Shown here: piece after piece, positions 1 to 8,343 of the stretch
Numbering within the stretch: the first letter of the stretch is position 1
How the letters are laid out: every line of letters begins with the position of its first letter
NCBI RefSeq assembly: GCF_001432305.1
Contig: NZ_KQ483358.1
Coordinates: 1,310,881-1,374,880 of the forward strand
DNA length: 64,000 bases
Reading direction: 5' to 3'
Source: Curvibacter sp. PAE-UM
Lineage (GTDB): Bacteria > Pseudomonadota > Gammaproteobacteria > Burkholderiales > Burkholderiaceae_C
The notes under the pieces: generated by a model
The model's database searches: none
The model's input: only the letters and a program-made list of their open reading frames with translations
Told to the model about the DNA's origin: nothing
Position numbers and translations under genes: made by a program

Positions 1-96
1 TTTTCCTGGGCCGCCTTGTACCCGGGCCGTCTTTGCTCAACACTGCGGGATTCAGGATGCGACGCATCCACTACCCATGAACGAGGAGACACTTTG

Positions 97-1020
97 ATGA
101 GCAAGAAGATCGGCTGGATCGGCCTGGGTCGTATGGGCGAGGCGATGGTGACCAAGCTGCTGAAGGCCGGCCACGCCGTCCACGTCTGGAACCGCACCGC
201 CTCCAAGGCCGCCCACCTGGCCGAGTACGGCGCCAAGATCGAAACGAACAAGATCGACCTGGCCAGCTGCGACGTGGTTTTCACCATGGTCTCCACCACC
301 GACGACCTCAAGGAAGTGCTGTTCGGCCCCGGCGGCCTCGTGACGGGCGCCAAGAAACCCCAGGTGGTGGTGGACAGCTCCTCCATCTCGCAGGAGGGTT
401 CGGCCGAGATCCGTGCCCAGCTCGAAGGCATGGGCGTGGGTTATCTCTGCACCCCGGTTTCGGGCAATGCCAAGGTCGCCAAGGCCGGCAAGCTGCTGAC
501 GGTGTCGTCCGGCCCCAAGGCGCTGTACGAGCAGGTCGAGCCCTATCTGCAGGCCATGGCGCGCAAGGTCATGTGGGTGGGCGAGGGCGAACTGGCCCGC
601 ATCTGGAAGATCGCGCACAACACCATGTTCGGCGTGATCATCCAGAACCTGTGCGAGATCACCGTGCTGGCCGAGAAGGCCGGCATTCCGCGCAATGTCT
701 TCCTCGAAAGCATCAACGATTCGGTGCTGGGCTCCATGTACACGCGTTACAAGACGCCGGTGCTGAGCAACCTGAACTTCGACCAGGTGACCTTTACCCC
801 GAAGCTCCTGCTCAAGGACATGGACCTGGGCATGAGCGCGGCCAAGGCCCATGGCGTGCCCATGCCATCGGCGGCCGCCACGCGCGAGTCGATCGCACGC
901 ATGGTGGGCCACGGCCATGACAACGTGGACTTCGCCATCCTGCTGCAGGAGACGGCGAACGACGCCGGTCTGCAGATCAAGCCGCTGAACCTGCAGATCC
1001 CCGACGGCCTGTCGTCCTGA
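97..1020 (+). CDS. NAD(P)-dependent 3-hydroxyisobutyrate-dehydrogenase-like oxidoreductase
   Basis: This 307-residue protein belongs to the beta-hydroxyacid dehydrogenase family, which oxidises 3-hydroxy acids or reduces the matching semialdehydes with NAD(P). The N-terminus shows the dinucleotide-binding signature IGLGRMG at residues 7-13. The substrate-side stretch DSSSISQEGS, the glycine-rich VSGNAKVAKAG and the catalytic-lysine region KIAHNT all follow in family order, and the length is normal. The ATG at 97 is chosen because GAGGAG lies 9 bases upstream; the reading frame stays open to base 16. It stands 8 bases before the amidohydrolase, so the two are probably co-transcribed. A paralogue lies at 5307. 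The substrate is unknown. Confidence 0.85.
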   Translation: MSKKIGWIGLGRMGEAMVTKLLKAGHAVHVWNRTASKAAHLAEYGAKIETNKIDLASCDVVFTMVSTTDDLKEVLFGPGGLVTGAKKPQVVVDSSSISQEGSAEIRAQLEGMGVGYLCTPVSGNAKVAKAGKLLTVSSGPKALYEQVEPYLQAMARKVMWVGEGELARIWKIAHNTMFGVIIQNLCEITVLAEKAGIPRNVFLESINDSVLGSMYTRYKTPVLSNLNFDQVTFTPKLLLKDMDLGMSAAKAHGVPMPSAAATRESIARMVGHGHDNVDFAILLQETANDAGLQIKPLNLQIPDGLSS

Positions 1021-1028
1021 GCGTAGAG

Positions 1029-2378
1029 ATGTCTGCTGTGCGCACCCTGATCCGCGGCGCCACCGTCATCACCATGGACGCGCTGGGTGACCTGCCGCGT
1101 GGCGACGTGCTGGTGACGGGTGACCGCATCACGGAGATTGCACCCACCCTCCACGCCGACGATGCACAGGTGGTGGACGCCACCGGCTGCATCCTCATCC
1201 CCGGCCTGGTCAACGCGCACATGCACACCTGGCAGACCGCACTGCGCGGCCTGGCCGCCAACTGGACGCTGCTGGAGTATTTCAAGAACATGCACGCGGG
1301 CCTGGCCACGGTGTTCGAGCCGCAGGACCTGCACATCGCCACCCTGGTGGGCGCGCTGAACCAGCTCAACTGCGGCACCACCACCCTGGGCGACTGGTGC
1401 CACAACAACAAGACGCCGGCGCACAACGACGCGGCCATCACCGGTTTGCTGGAGTCCGGCATCCGCGCCGCCTTTTTCCATGGCACACCCAAGCCCGATC
1501 CCAAGCCGGGCGAGCGCCCCTTCTGGGAAGTTCCGCACCCGCGTGCCGAGGTCGAGCGCCTGCTGAAAAGCCATCAGGGCAAGGCCCTGCTGAGCGTGCA
1601 CGCCGCCGTGCTGGGCCCGCACTACTCCACGCTGGACGTGGCCCTGCACGATTTCCGCATGGTCCGGGAGTTGGGCATCATCGGCTCCCTGCACCAGGGC
1701 GGTGGCGCAGCGCGCACCCCGGACGGCTGGGAAAAGCTCGAAGCCGAGGGCCTGCTGGGCCCGCAGATCAACATCGTGCACGGCCACGCGCTGAGCGACG
1801 AACAACTGAAGCGCTTCTGCGAACTCGGCATGAGCTTCTCGGCCGCGGCCGAGAACGAGATGACGCAGGGCCACGGCCACCCCATCACCGGCCGCCTGCG
1901 CGCTTACGGCAAGGCCCCCTCGCTGGGCGTGGACCTGGAAAGCGTGCTCAGCGGCGACATGCTGACGCAGGCGCGCGTGGCCCTGGGCATGCAGCGCAGC
2001 CTGGACAACGTGGCCTACCGCGAAGCGCACGGCAGCATTCCCCCCACTTCCACCATCACCACGCGCGAAGCGCTGTCCTGGGTCACGGTGGAAGGCGCCC
2101 GCATGCTGGGCCAGCTCGACCGCATCGGCACACTGGCCGCCGGCAAGCAGGCCGACCTGGTGCTGATCCGCGCCGACGACCTGAACATGCAGCCCGTGCA
2201 CGACCCCGTGAGCACGGTGGTCATGCAGACCACGCTGGCCAATATCGACAGCGTGATGGTGGCCGGGCGCTGGAAGAAGCGCCACGGCAAGCTGGTGGAT
2301 GTGGACCTGGCCCCGAAGCTTGCAGCGCTGCAGGCTTCAGGCCGCAAGATCACGACGGCGTTGGGCTTGTCGCGATAA
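1029..2378 (+). CDS. Amidohydrolase (chlorohydrolase/deaminase type, AtzA/TrzN/SAH-deaminase-like)
   Basis: This 449-residue cytoplasmic metal-dependent hydrolase resembles the cytosine-deaminase / S-adenosylhomocysteine-deaminase / triazine-chlorohydrolase group. Metal-binding motifs are visible in order: VNAHMH with H64 and H66, H222 in GSLHQGG, and H251/H253 in IVHGHALSD. The C-terminal stretch IGTLAAGKQADLVLI is typical of the small beta-sandwich domain of this family. Members remove amino or chloro groups from ring compounds, or open cyclic amides. It sits between a hydroxyacid dehydrogenase and Bug receptors, which suggests catabolism of an imported nitrogen-containing organic compound. 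That role is inferred and the substrate cannot be named. Confidence 0.8.
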   Translation: MSAVRTLIRGATVITMDALGDLPRGDVLVTGDRITEIAPTLHADDAQVVDATGCILIPGLVNAHMHTWQTALRGLAANWTLLEYFKNMHAGLATVFEPQDLHIATLVGALNQLNCGTTTLGDWCHNNKTPAHNDAAITGLLESGIRAAFFHGTPKPDPKPGERPFWEVPHPRAEVERLLKSHQGKALLSVHAAVLGPHYSTLDVALHDFRMVRELGIIGSLHQGGGAARTPDGWEKLEAEGLLGPQINIVHGHALSDEQLKRFCELGMSFSAAAENEMTQGHGHPITGRLRAYGKAPSLGVDLESVLSGDMLTQARVALGMQRSLDNVAYREAHGSIPPTSTITTREALSWVTVEGARMLGQLDRIGTLAAGKQADLVLIRADDLNMQPVHDPVSTVVMQTTLANIDSVMVAGRWKKRHGKLVDVDLAPKLAALQASGRKITTALGLSR

Positions 2379-2455
2379 GCAGAGAAAAGCTGACTACGCC
2401 TGGAGGCCGAGGGCAGCGCAGAGTGTTCGAGTCATAACTATTGAAGGAGACAGAC

Positions 2456-3400
2456 ATGAAACGCGTTCTTATTTCTGCAGCCCTGTTGCTGAGTGCCGGC
2501 CTGGCGCTCGCGCAGGGGTATCCGAGCAAACCGATCCGCATCGTTGTGCCCTTCACGCCTGGCAGTGCCACGGACATCATGGCGCGCATCGTGGGCGAGA
2601 AACTCAGCACGGCCTGGGGCCAGACCGTGATCGTCGAGAACAAGCCCGGGGCAGGCGGCACGGTCGGCTCGGCCTTTGTGGCCAAGAGCGAGCCCGATGG
2701 CTACACCCTGCTGGTGGTGTCCACCGGCCACGTGGTCAACCCGGTGCTCTACCCGGGCCTGAGCTACGACACCGTGGGCGACTTTGCTGGCATCACACCG
2801 CTGGCCTCGCTGCCCAATGTGCTGGTGGTGGGCGCCAACAGCCCGATCAAAAGTGTCTCGGAACTGATCGCCGCCGCCAAGGCCAATCCCGGCAAGCTCA
2901 ACTACGCCTCGGCCGGCACCGGCAGCGCCACGCACGTGAACGCCGAGAAATTCCGCGCCGTCACGGGCCTGCAGGCCACCCACATCCCCTTCAAGGGCAC
3001 ACCCGAGACCATCACCGAGACCGTGGCCGGTCGTGTCGACTTCATGTTCACGCCCGTGCTCTCGTCCATCCCGATGATCCGCGACAACCGCATGCGCGCC
3101 CTGGCGGTCAGCACGGCGCAGCGTTCCTCGGCCCTGCCGGAGGTGCCCACGGTCGCCGAAGCGGCCGTGCCCGGTTTTGTCTTCGACTTCTGGATCGGCC
3201 TGCTGGCGCCGGCCAAGACACCGCGCGACGTGGTCAACAAGCTCAACCAGGAAGTCAACAAGGCCCTGAACCAGCCCGATGTGAAAGAGCGCATGGCCAA
3301 GCTCGGTGGCGAGCCCCTGCCGATGACACCCGAGCGCTTCGATGCCTTCATCCGCGAGGAGCATGCGACCCTGAGCGTCATCATGAAGGGCGCCAAGTAA
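2456..3400 (+). CDS. Bug/TctC-family periplasmic solute receptor
   Basis: This 314-residue protein has a cleavable signal peptide (MKRVLISAALLLSAGLALAQ) followed by the family opening GYPSKPIRIVVPF and a TPGSATDIMAR-type loop. Bug receptors bind carboxylates or amides in the periplasm for tripartite tricarboxylate transporters, or act as sensors. AAGGAG lies just upstream of the ATG. No TctA or TctB membrane partner is encoded nearby. The protein is closely similar to the Bug protein at 4334, so the pair is probably a tandem duplication now separated by an ABC-type binding protein. Confidence 0.9.
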   Translation: MKRVLISAALLLSAGLALAQGYPSKPIRIVVPFTPGSATDIMARIVGEKLSTAWGQTVIVENKPGAGGTVGSAFVAKSEPDGYTLLVVSTGHVVNPVLYPGLSYDTVGDFAGITPLASLPNVLVVGANSPIKSVSELIAAAKANPGKLNYASAGTGSATHVNAEKFRAVTGLQATHIPFKGTPETITETVAGRVDFMFTPVLSSIPMIRDNRMRALAVSTAQRSSALPEVPTVAEAAVPGFVFDFWIGLLAPAKTPRDVVNKLNQEVNKALNQPDVKERMAKLGGEPLPMTPERFDAFIREEHATLSVIMKGAK

Positions 3401-3405
3401 GCCCG

Positions 3406-4317
3406 ATGCAGACCCTGCGCGTCAACATCTTCAACACCTCCAGCAACCTGCCGCTGCTCGCGGCGCAGGAGGCCGGCTGTTTTGCGCGGCGCGGTCTGGC
3501 GCTGGAGATCCAGCACACGCCGAACTCCGATGCGCAACGCAGCGGCCTGGTCGCGGGCAGCTTCGACATTGCCCACGCCGCGGTGGACAACGCCGTGGCC
3601 ATGGTGGAGGCAGGGCAGGACGTGGTCATCGTGCTGGGCGGGGACGCTGGCATGAACGAGTTCATGGTCCGTGAGGAGATCGGCAGCATCGCCGATCTGC
3701 GCGGCAAGGTGCTGGCTGTCGATGCGCCCAACACGGCCTATGCCCTGGTGGCCAAGAAGATCCTCAAGAACCATGGCCTGCTGGAGGGGCGCGACTACAC
3801 CGTGCGCCTGGCCGGCGGCACCGGGCCGCGCGCGGCCGCCATGGTGGCCGACCCGCAGCTGGCCGCCGGCATGATCAACCCGCCTTTTTCCTTCACGGTG
3901 CGCCAGCAGGGCCTCAAGAGCCTGGGCAACCAGTACACCCTGCTGGGGCCTTACCAGGCCACCGGTGCTTTTGTCCTGCGCAGCTGGGCGCAGGCCCACG
4001 CGGATGTCCTGCAGCAGTACCTGGCCGCTTGCATCGAGGGCCATCGTCTGGTGATGGACCCCAGCCACCGTCCACAGATGATCGAGCTGCTGATGCGCAG
4101 CTTCAAGCTTGACAGCGCTGCGGCCAGCGGCACCTACGAGGCGCTGCTCACGCCGGGCGCCGGTCTCGCGCCGGATGCCCGCTTCAACACCGAAGGTTTC
4201 CAGACCGTGCTGGCCATCCGTGCCGAGATGGAAGGCATGTGGGGCGGCACCCCGCCGGCGCCGGCCAGGTACATCGACCTGTCGTATGCCGAACGTGCCA
4301 TCCAGACCATTTCATAA
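3406..4317 (+). CDS. ABC-type substrate-binding protein of the NMT1/THI5/SsuA group, no signal peptide
   Basis: This 303-residue protein has the fold signature of nitrate/sulfonate/thiamine-precursor binding proteins: an early FNTSSNLPLLAAQEAGCF (cofactor-site helix), GSFDIAHAAVDNAVAMVEAG, then DLRGKVLAVDAPNTAYAL. It begins directly with MQTLRVNIF, so no signal peptide or lipobox is visible. No permease or ATPase gene is adjacent. It starts 5 bases after the stop of the preceding Bug gene and is followed 16 bases later by another Bug gene, so it is certainly part of that operon. It may be a cytoplasmic binding protein or enzyme rather than a transporter component. Confidence 0.75.
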   Translation: MQTLRVNIFNTSSNLPLLAAQEAGCFARRGLALEIQHTPNSDAQRSGLVAGSFDIAHAAVDNAVAMVEAGQDVVIVLGGDAGMNEFMVREEIGSIADLRGKVLAVDAPNTAYALVAKKILKNHGLLEGRDYTVRLAGGTGPRAAAMVADPQLAAGMINPPFSFTVRQQGLKSLGNQYTLLGPYQATGAFVLRSWAQAHADVLQQYLAACIEGHRLVMDPSHRPQMIELLMRSFKLDSAAASGTYEALLTPGAGLAPDARFNTEGFQTVLAIRAEMEGMWGGTPPAPARYIDLSYAERAIQTIS

Positions 4318-4333
4318 GCAGAGGAGATCCACC

Positions 4334-5290
4334 ATGAAGCGTTTTGTCCTGAGCGTCCTGTCGGTCCTGGCCCTGGGCTCCGCCCTCGCGCAAGGCTACC
4401 CGGCCAAGCCCATCAAGTTCATCGTGCCCTTCACCGCAGGCAGCGCCACCGACATCGTGGCGCGCAGCGTGGGCGACGCCATGAGCCGCAGCATGGGCCA
4501 GCCCATCGTCATCGAGAACAAGCTCGGTGCCGGCGGCACCATCGCCGCCGCCCAGGTGGCCAAGAGCGAAGCCGACGGCTACACCATCCTCGTGCATTCC
4601 TCGGCGCATGCGCTGAACCCGGCGCTTTACAGTAGCCCCGGTTACGACACGCTCAAGGATCTGACGGGCGTCACCGCCCTGGCTGCCATCCCCAATGTGC
4701 TGGTCGTGCATCCGGCCAAGGGCTGGAAGACCCAGGCCGAGTTGATCGCCGCCGTCAAGGCCAACCCGGCCAAGTTCAACTACGCCTCGGCCGGCATCGG
4801 CAGCGGCACGCACATGAACGCCGAGATCTTCCGCCTGCAGGCCGGCATCGAGGCATTGCACGTCCCCTACAAGGGCACACCCGACGCCATGAACAACGTC
4901 ATCGGCGGCTCCAACGACTGGTTCTTCGCCCCGCTGGCCGCGGCCCTGCCGCTGATCCGCGACAACCGCCTGCAGGCCCTTTCGGTGAGCACCAAGATGC
5001 GCGCCTCCACCCTGCCGGACGTGCCCACCAGCATCGAAGCCGGCCTGCCCGCCTCCGACTACACCCTGTGGGTCGGCATGATCGTTCCTGCGGCTACCCC
5101 GGCGGCCGTGATCAGGAAGCTCAACGAGGAAGCGCTCAAGGCCTTGAACAGCCCCGAGCTGAAAGACCGCATGTCCAAGCTCGGCGCCGACCCCTTCCCT
5201 CTGTCGCCCGAGGCTTTCAACGCCTACATCAAGAGCGAGATGGATGTGGCCGCGCGCATCGTCAAGGCCGCCAACCTGAAAACGCAATGA
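4334..5290 (+). CDS. Bug/TctC-family periplasmic solute receptor
   Basis: This 318-residue protein has the signal peptide MKRFVLSVLSVLALGSALAQ, then GYPAKPIKFIVPFTAGSATD. It is very close in sequence and layout to the Bug protein at 2456, differing mainly in the ligand-facing loops. GAGGAG stands upstream of the ATG. It is flanked by the ABC-type binding protein and a hydroxyacid dehydrogenase, which suggests uptake of the compound that the operon degrades. No transporter membrane subunits are present. Confidence 0.9.
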   Translation: MKRFVLSVLSVLALGSALAQGYPAKPIKFIVPFTAGSATDIVARSVGDAMSRSMGQPIVIENKLGAGGTIAAAQVAKSEADGYTILVHSSAHALNPALYSSPGYDTLKDLTGVTALAAIPNVLVVHPAKGWKTQAELIAAVKANPAKFNYASAGIGSGTHMNAEIFRLQAGIEALHVPYKGTPDAMNNVIGGSNDWFFAPLAAALPLIRDNRLQALSVSTKMRASTLPDVPTSIEAGLPASDYTLWVGMIVPAATPAAVIRKLNEEALKALNSPELKDRMSKLGADPFPLSPEAFNAYIKSEMDVAARIVKAANLKTQ

Positions 5291-5306
5291 AGAGGGAAGG
5301 TCCAAG

Positions 5307-6182
5307 GTGAAGATCCATTTCATAGGCGTCGGCAAGATGGGCCTGCCCATGGCCGGCCACCTGGCGGCTGCCGGGCACACCCTGACGGTCAGCGACCCCT
5401 GCGAGGAGCGCTGCGAGCTGGCGCAGGAGCAGGGGCTGGCCGTGGTCAGCGATGCATCGGCGGCCATCGCAGCAGCCGATGCCGTCTTTTCCTCGCTGCC
5501 GCACGACGCGGCCCTGCGCGCGGTGGCCGCCCAGGTGGCCGCTGCCGCCCGGCCCGGCACTGTCTACGTCGACACCAGCACCGTCTCCCAGCAGGCCTCG
5601 ACCGACGCGGCCCAGGCGCTGGAGGGCAAAGGCCTGGCCTATCTGCGCACCACCGTCTCGGGCAACAACAAGATGGCCGAGGCCGCGCAGCTTACCGTGC
5701 TGGTTTCCGGCCCGCGGGTCGCCTACGACCAGATGCTGCCGCTGCTCAAGGCCCTGGGGCCGAACCACTTCTATCTCGGCGAGGCCGAGCAGGCGCGCCT
5801 GATGAAGCTGGTGGTCAACCTCATGATCGCGCAGACGAGCGCCATGCTGGCCGAGGCCCTGACCCTGGGGCGCAAGGGCGGCCTGGACTGGCAGGCCATG
5901 TGGGAGGTGCTGACCGCCAGCGCCGTGGCCTCGCCCATCGTCAAGGCCAAGTCCGCGCAGCTGAGCCGGCGTGACTTCACGCCCACCTTCACGGTGGAGC
6001 AGATGATCAAGGACCTGGACCTGATCCTGGCCGCCGGCGCCGCCAGCAACGTGCCCCTGATGCAGACCGCCATGACACAGAAGCTCATGCACGCCGCCGT
6101 GGTGCAGGGCAATGGGCTGGACGACTACGCGGCCATCATCAAGGTGCTGGAGCGCGGCGCCGGGCTCAACCCCAAGCTGTAA
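5307..6182 (+). CDS. NAD(P)-dependent 3-hydroxyisobutyrate-dehydrogenase-like oxidoreductase (second copy)
   Basis: This 291-residue member of the beta-hydroxyacid dehydrogenase family shows FIGVGKMGLPMAGHLAAAGH, the dinucleotide-binding site, at the N-terminus. The conserved DTSTVSQQ and VSGNNKMAEA regions and the catalytic-lysine helix MKLVVN follow. The start is GTG at 5307, with a purine-rich AGAGGGAAGG upstream. It shares domain order and several motif variants with the protein at 97 but is clearly diverged, so the two probably act on different intermediates. It is followed by maleylacetate reductase in the same direction. Confidence 0.85.
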   Translation: MKIHFIGVGKMGLPMAGHLAAAGHTLTVSDPCEERCELAQEQGLAVVSDASAAIAAADAVFSSLPHDAALRAVAAQVAAAARPGTVYVDTSTVSQQASTDAAQALEGKGLAYLRTTVSGNNKMAEAAQLTVLVSGPRVAYDQMLPLLKALGPNHFYLGEAEQARLMKLVVNLMIAQTSAMLAEALTLGRKGGLDWQAMWEVLTASAVASPIVKAKSAQLSRRDFTPTFTVEQMIKDLDLILAAGAASNVPLMQTAMTQKLMHAAVVQGNGLDDYAAIIKVLERGAGLNPKL

Positions 6183-6213
6183 TCTGACGCTGTTGATTTC
6201 CCTGGAGAGTTTC

Positions 6214-7275
6214 GTGACCCCATTCGTCTACACCGCCCAGCCCGCGCGCGTCGTCTTCGGCGCGGGGTCTCTCTCGCAGTTGGCCCGGGAGATCGATGCC
6301 CTGGGCTGCAAGCGCGCGCTGGTGCTGTCCACGCCCGAGCAGCGTGCTTCGGCCGAGATGGTGGTGGGCTTGCTGGGCGTGCGTGCCGCCGGCGTGTTCG
6401 ACCGCGCCGTCATGCACGTGCCCATCGAGACCGCGCGTGAGGCGCGTGAAGTGGCGAAGCAGCTGGGCGCGGATTGCGCCGTGGCCATCGGCGGCGGCTC
6501 CACCACCGGCCTGGGCAAGGCCATCGCACTGGACTCGGGCCTGCCCATCCTGGCCATTCCCACCACCTATGCCGGCTCGGAGATGACGCCGATCTACGGC
6601 ATCACCGAAGCGGGGCTCAAGAAAACCGGGCGCGATATCCGCGTATTGCCGCGCACCGTGATCTACGACCCCGAGTTGACGCTGAGCCTGCCCGTACCTT
6701 TAAGCGTGACCAGCGGCATCAACGCCATCGCCCACGCGGCCGAAGGCCTGTATGCGGTGGACAGCAACCCCATCATGGACCTGATGGCCGAGGAGGGCAT
6801 CACGGCCCTGGGCCGTGCCTTGCCAGCCATCGTGAAGAATGCGCGCGACATGGATGCCCGTGCCGATGCGCTGTACGGTGCCTGGCTCTGCGGCACCGTG
6901 CTGGGCCACGTGGGCATGGCGCTGCACCACAAGCTCTGCCACACCCTGGGCGGCAGTTTCAACCTGCCCCACGCTGAGACACACACCATCGTGTTGCCGC
7001 ACGCGCTGGCCTACAACAGCCAGCACGCGCCGCAGGCCATGGCGCGCATCCGGCGTGCGCTCGGTGGCGCCAGTGCGGCGCAGGCGGTGTATGACCTGGC
7101 GAAGAAAAACGGCGCGCCGGTGGCGCTGAAAGACATCGGCATGAAGGCCGGCGATCTCGACAAGGCCTGCGACATCGCCCTGCAGAACCAGTACCCCAAC
7201 CCGCGCCCCCTGGAGCGCACGGCCATCCGCCAGCTCTTCCAGGCCGCCTTTGACGGCGTGCGCCCCGTGGCCTGA
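6214..7275 (+). CDS. Maleylacetate reductase
   Basis: This 353-residue enzyme belongs to the iron-containing alcohol dehydrogenase superfamily, maleylacetate reductase branch. It reduces maleylacetate to 3-oxoadipate with NAD(P)H in the chloroaromatic, resorcinol and hydroxyquinol pathways. Diagnostic stretches are GGGSTTGLGKAIAL, IPTTYAGSEMTPIYG and, near the metal or active site, HHKLCHTLGG and LPHAETHTIVLPHA. The GTG at 6214 is preferred because GGAGAG lies just upstream; the frame is open further upstream. It pairs logically with the intradiol dioxygenases at 21370 and 31185, whose hydroxyquinol product is maleylacetate. Confidence 0.9.
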   Translation: MTPFVYTAQPARVVFGAGSLSQLAREIDALGCKRALVLSTPEQRASAEMVVGLLGVRAAGVFDRAVMHVPIETAREAREVAKQLGADCAVAIGGGSTTGLGKAIALDSGLPILAIPTTYAGSEMTPIYGITEAGLKKTGRDIRVLPRTVIYDPELTLSLPVPLSVTSGINAIAHAAEGLYAVDSNPIMDLMAEEGITALGRALPAIVKNARDMDARADALYGAWLCGTVLGHVGMALHHKLCHTLGGSFNLPHAETHTIVLPHALAYNSQHAPQAMARIRRALGGASAAQAVYDLAKKNGAPVALKDIGMKAGDLDKACDIALQNQYPNPRPLERTAIRQLFQAAFDGVRPVA

Positions 7276-7341
7276 TCCCGGCCCGGGCTGATCTTCCCCG
7301 TAACCCTGCCCCGTCAGGGGGCATCCGGCAAGTAGATTGCA

Positions 7342-7356
7342 CACAATTTAATTGTG
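7342..7356. promoter_or_regulatory. OhrR-type operator upstream of ohrR-ohr
   Basis: The 15-base inverted repeat CACAATTTAATTGTG has perfect 7-base arms around one central T, and its 3' end lies 16 bases before the ohrR ATG. From memory it closely resembles the AT-rich TACAATT/AATTGTA operator bound by OhrR proteins. The position suggests autoregulation of ohrR and peroxide-induced expression of ohr. Confidence 0.75.
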
Positions 7357-7372
7357 ATCAATAATTCAGCCC

Positions 7373-7822
7373 ATGCCAAAACAGAAACTCTCTCCAGACC
7401 AGGCCCTGCAGCTGGACCAGCAGCTCTGCTTTGCGCTGTACTCCGCCTCGCACGCCATGTCCAAGGCCTACAAGCCGCATCTGGACGCGCTGGGCCTGAC
7501 CTACCCGCAGTACGTGGCCATGCTGGTGCTGTGGGAGCGTGACGGGCTGACCGTCTCCGAGATCGGCGAGCGCCTCTTTCTCGACTCCGGCACGCTCACG
7601 CCCCTGCTCAAGCGGCTGGAGAGCGCGGGCTATATCAGCCGCCTGCGCGATGCCGACGACGAGCGGCGTGTGTTGATCCAGCTCACCGCCGCCGGCCGCA
7701 AGCTCAAGGCCAAAGCCGCACCCATTCCCGGCTGCATGCTCGAAGCCGCGCAGTGCTCATTGAACGAACTCACGGCCCTGACCCGCCAGGTCCAGCAGCT
7801 GCGCGACCGCCTGCAAGCCTGA
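7373..7822 (+). CDS. ohrR: OhrR, MarR-family organic hydroperoxide-sensing repressor
   Basis: This 149-residue MarR-type winged-helix regulator has the conserved N-terminal sensing cysteine C19 in [18 protein letters not shown]. The [13 protein letters not shown] helix and a wing region ending [11 protein letters not shown] follow. In the OhrR family, oxidation of this cysteine by organic hydroperoxides releases the repressor from DNA. The gene is directly upstream of ohr in the same direction, and an OhrR-type palindrome lies in front of it. A second cysteine in PIPGCMLEA suggests a two-cysteine type of OhrR. Confidence 0.9.
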   Translation: MPKQKLSPDQALQLDQQLCFALYSASHAMSKAYKPHLDALGLTYPQYVAMLVLWERDGLTVSEIGERLFLDSGTLTPLLKRLESAGYISRLRDADDERRVLIQLTAAGRKLKAKAAPIPGCMLEAAQCSLNELTALTRQVQQLRDRLQA

Positions 7823-7850
7823 CTTTTTTACAAACCAACAGGATCTCACC

Positions 7851-8279
7851 ATGACCACCGTCCTCAACAAGGTTCTCTACACCGCCAAGGCCCACACCAC
7901 GGGTGGCCGTGACGGCCGCTCCGTTACCGACGACGGCCTGCTGGACGTCAGGCTGGCACCGCCAAAGGCCCTGGGTGGCGCCGGTGGCGCGACCAACCCC
8001 GAGCAGCTTTTTGCCGCGGGCTACTCGGCCTGTTACCTGAGCGCGCTCAAGCACGTGGCGGGCATGAAGAAGGTGAGCATCCCGGCCGACGCTGCGGTGG
8101 ACGCCGAAGTGGACATCGGTCCCGTCGCCCAGGGTTTCGGCCTGGCCGTGCGCCTGGCCATCAGCCTGCCGGGCCTGGAGCGCGCCGTGGCGCAGGACCT
8201 GATGGAAACCGCCCACCAGGTCTGCCCCTATTCCAACGCCACGCGCGGCAACATCGCCGTGGACCTGCGCCTGATCTGA
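7851..8279 (+). CDS. ohr: Ohr, organic hydroperoxide reductase
   Basis: This 142-residue member of the OsmC/Ohr family reduces organic and fatty-acid hydroperoxides with a two-cysteine thiol mechanism. The catalytic cysteines are C61 in AAGYSACYLSALKH and C125 in HQVCPYSNATRGN. The N-terminal VLYTAKAHTTGGRDG is characteristic of the Ohr rather than the OsmC branch. It lies 28 bases after ohrR, and a strong terminator follows its stop codon. Confidence 0.95.
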   Translation: MTTVLNKVLYTAKAHTTGGRDGRSVTDDGLLDVRLAPPKALGGAGGATNPEQLFAAGYSACYLSALKHVAGMKKVSIPADAAVDAEVDIGPVAQGFGLAVRLAISLPGLERAVAQDLMETAHQVCPYSNATRGNIAVDLRLI

Positions 8280-8286
8280 TGTCATG

Positions 8287-8326
8287 AAAAAAGCCGCCGG
8301 GCTCTAGGGAGCCCGGCGGCTTTTTT
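8287..8326. terminator. Bidirectional rho-independent terminator between ohr and a convergent Bug gene
   Basis: A perfect 12-base stem (GCCGCCGGGCTC pairing with GAGCCCGGCGGC) has a 4-base loop. It is bordered by six A on the left and six T on the right, so it can stop transcription from both sides. Confidence 0.95.
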
Positions 8327-8343
8327 GCGGGTCCGGTTCCTGA

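Noticed and set aside
1-96. A longer N-terminus for the first dehydrogenase starting at base 16
   Set aside because: The extra residues are not family-like and a good ribosome-binding site precedes the ATG at 97.
747-2285. A 512-codon minus-strand open frame over the dehydrogenase and amidohydrolase
   Set aside because: It overlaps two genes with clear motifs on the other strand and has no homology pattern of its own.
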